From Pampus argenteus (Eukaryota; Chordata; Actinopteri; Scombriformes; Stromateidae), in the NCBI GenBank assembly GCA_036937835.1, contig CM072881.1, forward strand, positions 9,000,001 to 9,064,000: a stretch of 64,000 bases of DNA. The letters are read 5' to 3'. A program made the translations under genes and the position numbers. Below, piece by piece: positions 61,401 through 64,000 of the stretch; the stretch's first letter is position 1; every line of letters starts with the position of its first letter. The notes under the pieces are model-generated. The model was not told the DNA's origin, ran no database searches, and saw nothing but the letters and a program-made list of their open reading frames with translations.

Positions 61401-63731
61401 AAATAAGAATCTAAAAGTGGCATCACTTGTAAAACCTGAACCACACTTCACCACAGTTCACACACGGAGGCAGAAGGAGTTATTCAAGCTGCTGACTCAC
61501 CTTCACTGTCTCACAGTTGAAGAAGTGAATGTCTGGTTTCTTCTGGTTGGCAGCTTGGCAGACTAGTAGAAGCAGGGACGGGAAGAGTTTTTCTGTGTTG
61601 ACGGCGTCGCAGCGGTAGACGGATTTGAAATCGTAGCGTTCCAGCTCATCCTGCATGAGTAGGTGATACCAAAGATCAATATGCATACCGATAACTTCTC
61701 ATGGTCCCATGTTCCCAGGGTCCTATGTTGCCCAGTTCAATATTCTGTTAACATACATTAACCCCCCGTTTCAAGTTAAGATATTTCCTGAATTTGAAGA
61801 AGGCTACACAACAGCTACACAAATACAACTCAAACCCTAACCCATAGGTCCTTGGGAACATTAGGAACCCGGGAGAGCATGTAGAACTGGGAAACAAAGA
61901 CCCTGGGAACATAGGAACGACACCACCACACACACACACACACTGTTGACCATCATGCATCTGTCCTCACCTGGCTCTGTATGTCTCGGAGGTGAATGGC
62001 CTGTGCTCCAACATCCAGGAACATCTGTTGACTCCACACCTTTTTGTTTTGAGCCAGGATGGAGAAGCGTGACTGGGCTTCCTCCACGCTGTGCACGTCG
62101 CCATCCTGGAGCGAAAATGTCAGCAGGTGCTGCGAACATGAAGGGGGAGGTAAGCGGATGAGGAAGCAGGACAAATATGTATTGGATTGAGAAATGTGTT
62201 GAGTTATGTGGTGTATGTGTGGCAAATAAGACTTACGTTAACAAGATATCGTGAGAGGTTTGTCATCCTTTGTTCACTGTGAAGGTGAGAAAATGGAGAG
62301 ATGTTTAGGTTTATGTAAGCATCTGTAGAGAAGGGGCTGCAAATTATTGGTGTCGTTCAGAAAACATTTTATAGGTGGAGTTAAAAAGGGTTTTTTTAAA
62401 AGGATGTAGACGTTTCGTCTGACACTGATGAATTTGTTGCTTCAAGGCAGGCTGCAGTTTTCAACTCAGCTATTTTTTTCTTTACCCTGAACTAACAACT
62501 CTTAACCGGTACTTGCAAAAGAAAACATCCTCATTCAAATGTTCCATTCCCTGACTGCAGTCTACGTCAGCCTGCGCCTATCTCTTGATTCAATAACCTG
62601 GGAATACACTGTGTGAGTGAGCCGCCCAACCAGTTACACAACAATACAGCGTTATCTCACCAGTCAATCTCTCTGCTCCTCTGTCACCATCAATACTGGA
62701 ATCACGGGTATCAAGAGAGAAAACATACAGTATCACTTACGCTTCCACAAGACGGCTTAAATCAAAAACACCAAAACAAACTGTGTTCACATAATGTTTG
62801 TTCATACGGTCTGAAAAGGTGAAGAAAGCCCGAGATAGTGTAGAGGTAGTAGTGGGGGTGGCGGCAGTAGCTCAGTCCATAGGGACTTGGCTTGAAAAAC
62901 CGGAGGGTGGCGGTTCAAGTCCCACATGGACCAAAAATATGGAAGTTCACCTCCTGGGCCCTGCCGAGGGGCCCTTGAGCAAGGCACAGACCCCCCCTAA
63001 CTGCTCACTGGGCGCCGGTCTGGCTGGCTGCCCATCATTCCACCATCTCTCTCTCCACTTTACATGTATATGCCGTCTATGCCTTGTACTGCATGTCTGT
63101 GCCGTGAAAATAGTTTAAAATCATGCATCAGGTATCAGCATGATGATGATAATTACTGTCTCAAAAACATGAGAACTGGGCCTCAGCACTTCATCCTGTT
63201 AATAACTATGCAAAACATATCAGACATCCAGAGTATTATTACACTGACAGATCGTATCTCTACTTCAACACAATGTGGGAGGAAAAAAAGGTCATGCTTT
63301 GGTCATTATTTTGCAAAATGTTAAAAAATGATGCTGTAACAGAAACGTGACCCACAGTCAGTTAAGCGTGCAGTATGTATTTGATTCTGAAATCAACCTC
63401 AGCAAACCCTCGGATACTAGAAATATTAAATTAGCAGTGGCAAGTTGTTTAGCAGCTTGAAAAACCACTACCAATAATCATATCATAGTCATTTATCAAT
63501 CAAACACATGACAAAGTTCCACATAGGTTCATGGTTACTGTTCATCTGCAAATCGCGTAGTTTTAAGTCTTTAGTTCTCAGATAAATAGTTATGGTTATA
63601 GTTATGCCCTCTTAGACCATGAATACCAACTATTGGTGATTGGAAATGGATGTTTAATCAACTTACCAAGGTTGATAAGGTTCCAGCACTTTATTCCTGA
63701 CGTCAACAGCTGTGTTGTTTATACTGAGCAT
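55433..63731 (-). CDS. eps8l1: EPS8-like actin regulator, closest to EPS8L1
   Basis: Nineteen minus-strand coding exons: 63731-63667, 62276-62237, 62129-61971, 61650-61501, 61394-61312, 60151-60039, 59735-59680, 59585-59456, 59330-59242, 59152-59078, 58155-58007, 57581-57437, 57154-57099, 57008-56900, 56712-56587, 56476-56332, 56142-55977, 55740-55608 and 55519-55433. They give 2076 bases, or 691 residues. A PTB domain spans about residues 30-165 (HLLTFSL, RCDAVNTEK, LLLLVCQ). A helical segment with CFDDIENFMAKLQ follows. An SH3 domain lies at about 447-502 (YDFIARNSSELSV, KRWWKCRN). The C-terminal SAM-like actin-binding domain lies at about 600-663 (DEVADWLRGKGF, ARVYSQLTVQKSLLE). The ending with LEAVMEKQKMKV matches EPS8L1 best. 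EPS8 proteins link receptor signalling to Rac through SOS1/ABI1 and bundle or cap actin. An internal ATG at 62266 would give 666 residues. Paralogue assignment is less sure than family. Confidence 0.88.
57702..57960. other. AT-rich intronic stretch of the EPS8-like gene
   Basis: The intron between 58007 and 57581 holds low-complexity AT-rich sequence, including a run of TATAAA-type motifs near 57730-57760. No gene or element was recognised. Confidence 0.5.
60953..61024. repeat. (CT)n-rich low-complexity tract
   Basis: Two blocks of CT units are separated by about 25 bases, in the intron between the EPS8-like exons at 61312 and 60151. Confidence 0.9.
61704..61918. repeat. Fold-back element with CCTATGTTCCCAGGG-type arms
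   Basis: An arm at 61704-61738 and its inverted counterpart at 61884-61918 share GTTCCCAGGGTC and CCCAGTTC, with mismatches. A further degenerate copy of the motif lies at about 61847-61870. This is a short non-autonomous fold-back repeat in an intron of the EPS8-like gene. I have the impression of this motif from other fish genomes. Confidence 0.7.
62861..63118 (+). mobile_element. tRNA-derived SINE
   Basis: The head GCGGCAGTAGCTCAGTCCAT contains a polymerase III A box (62868-62880) and a B box GGTTCAAGTCC follows at 62912-62922. The tail carries CACCTCCTGGGC and GCCCTTGAGCAAGGCAC, which I associate with a widespread teleost SINE family. The A-to-B spacing is tRNA-like, but the sequence cannot fold as a working tRNA and continues for more than 150 bases. 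It lies antisense in the first intron of the EPS8-like gene. Confidence 0.85.
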
Positions 63732-64000
63732 AAACTCTGTGCTGTGTCTCAGTGTTGACTGCAGGTATCTCACTCCCCACCCTTTCGCTCTTGGAGTTGA
63801 AAGCTTTTACAGAGCAGAGGTGTGTCACCTTGCACAATCCCGCCCACAATCCACCCCACCTTAGAGATAAAAGTATTTACTTATTTCTCTCCCCAGTTAC
63901 ACCCACATGCTGACAAGTGTGTGTGTATTTTACATTGGGACACATCTATAGAAACTGTACAGGGCTGTGGCTACCAGTGGTCAATGGTGGAAAATATCTA
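63732..64000 (-). promoter_or_regulatory. eps8l1: Likely promoter/5' flank of the EPS8-like gene
   Basis: Sequence upstream of the first assembled exon. No strong core promoter motif was recognised, and further upstream exons outside the window cannot be excluded. Confidence 0.35.

Noticed and set aside
62861..62935. A tRNA gene suggested by A and B boxes
   Set aside because: The arms do not pair into a tRNA and the similarity continues into a SINE body and tail.

Overview
This window is nuclear DNA of a ray-finned fish, most likely a percomorph teleost. The genes are split into many short exons with GT-AG introns, the background is AT-rich, dinucleotide microsatellites are abundant, and decayed hAT and piggyBac transposons, a MITE-like element and a tRNA-derived SINE are present. 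All seven genes I recognise are orthologues of vertebrate genes. Exon boundaries were assembled by hand from splice sites, reading-frame continuity and remembered family sequences; every assembled CDS closes in frame.

Layout from left to right. Positions 1-8290: no gene recognised, only microsatellites and a possible repeat. 8812-10279 (-): lyrm1, with a likely 5' non-coding exon near 11.7 kb. 12.2-20.8 kb (+): dcun1d3, with coding exons at 17525-17970 and 19799-20342 and a long first intron carrying a hAT transposase relic. 20.8-23.4 kb: intergenic, with a piggyBac relic and an RFX-type X-box. 24118-37366 (+): katnip, 27 coding exons and 1651 codons. 39288-40380 (-): cox6b1, 86 codons, tail to tail with katnip. 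43729-47297 (-): fam234a, 546 codons. 48687-53860 (+): luc7l, 364 codons, head to head with fam234a. 55433-63731 (-): an EPS8 family gene closest to eps8l1, 19 exons, tail to tail with luc7l.

The genes do not form one pathway. They are housekeeping or cell-biology genes: mitochondrial LYR and COX subunits, cullin neddylation, ciliary katanin regulation, U1 snRNP splicing and actin/Rac signalling. The neighbour pairs lyrm1/dcun1d3 and fam234a/luc7l are also neighbours on human 16p, katnip is on human 16p12, and cox6b1 and eps8l1 are on human 19q. The block therefore mixes ancestral 16p and 19q linkage.

I found no previously undescribed biological system. The observations most worth checking are the long TG repeats beside katnip splice sites, a GC-AG intron in fam234a, overlapping convergent 3' ends, an intergenic X-box upstream of the ciliary gene katnip, an alternative 3' end of luc7l, and several transposon fossils.
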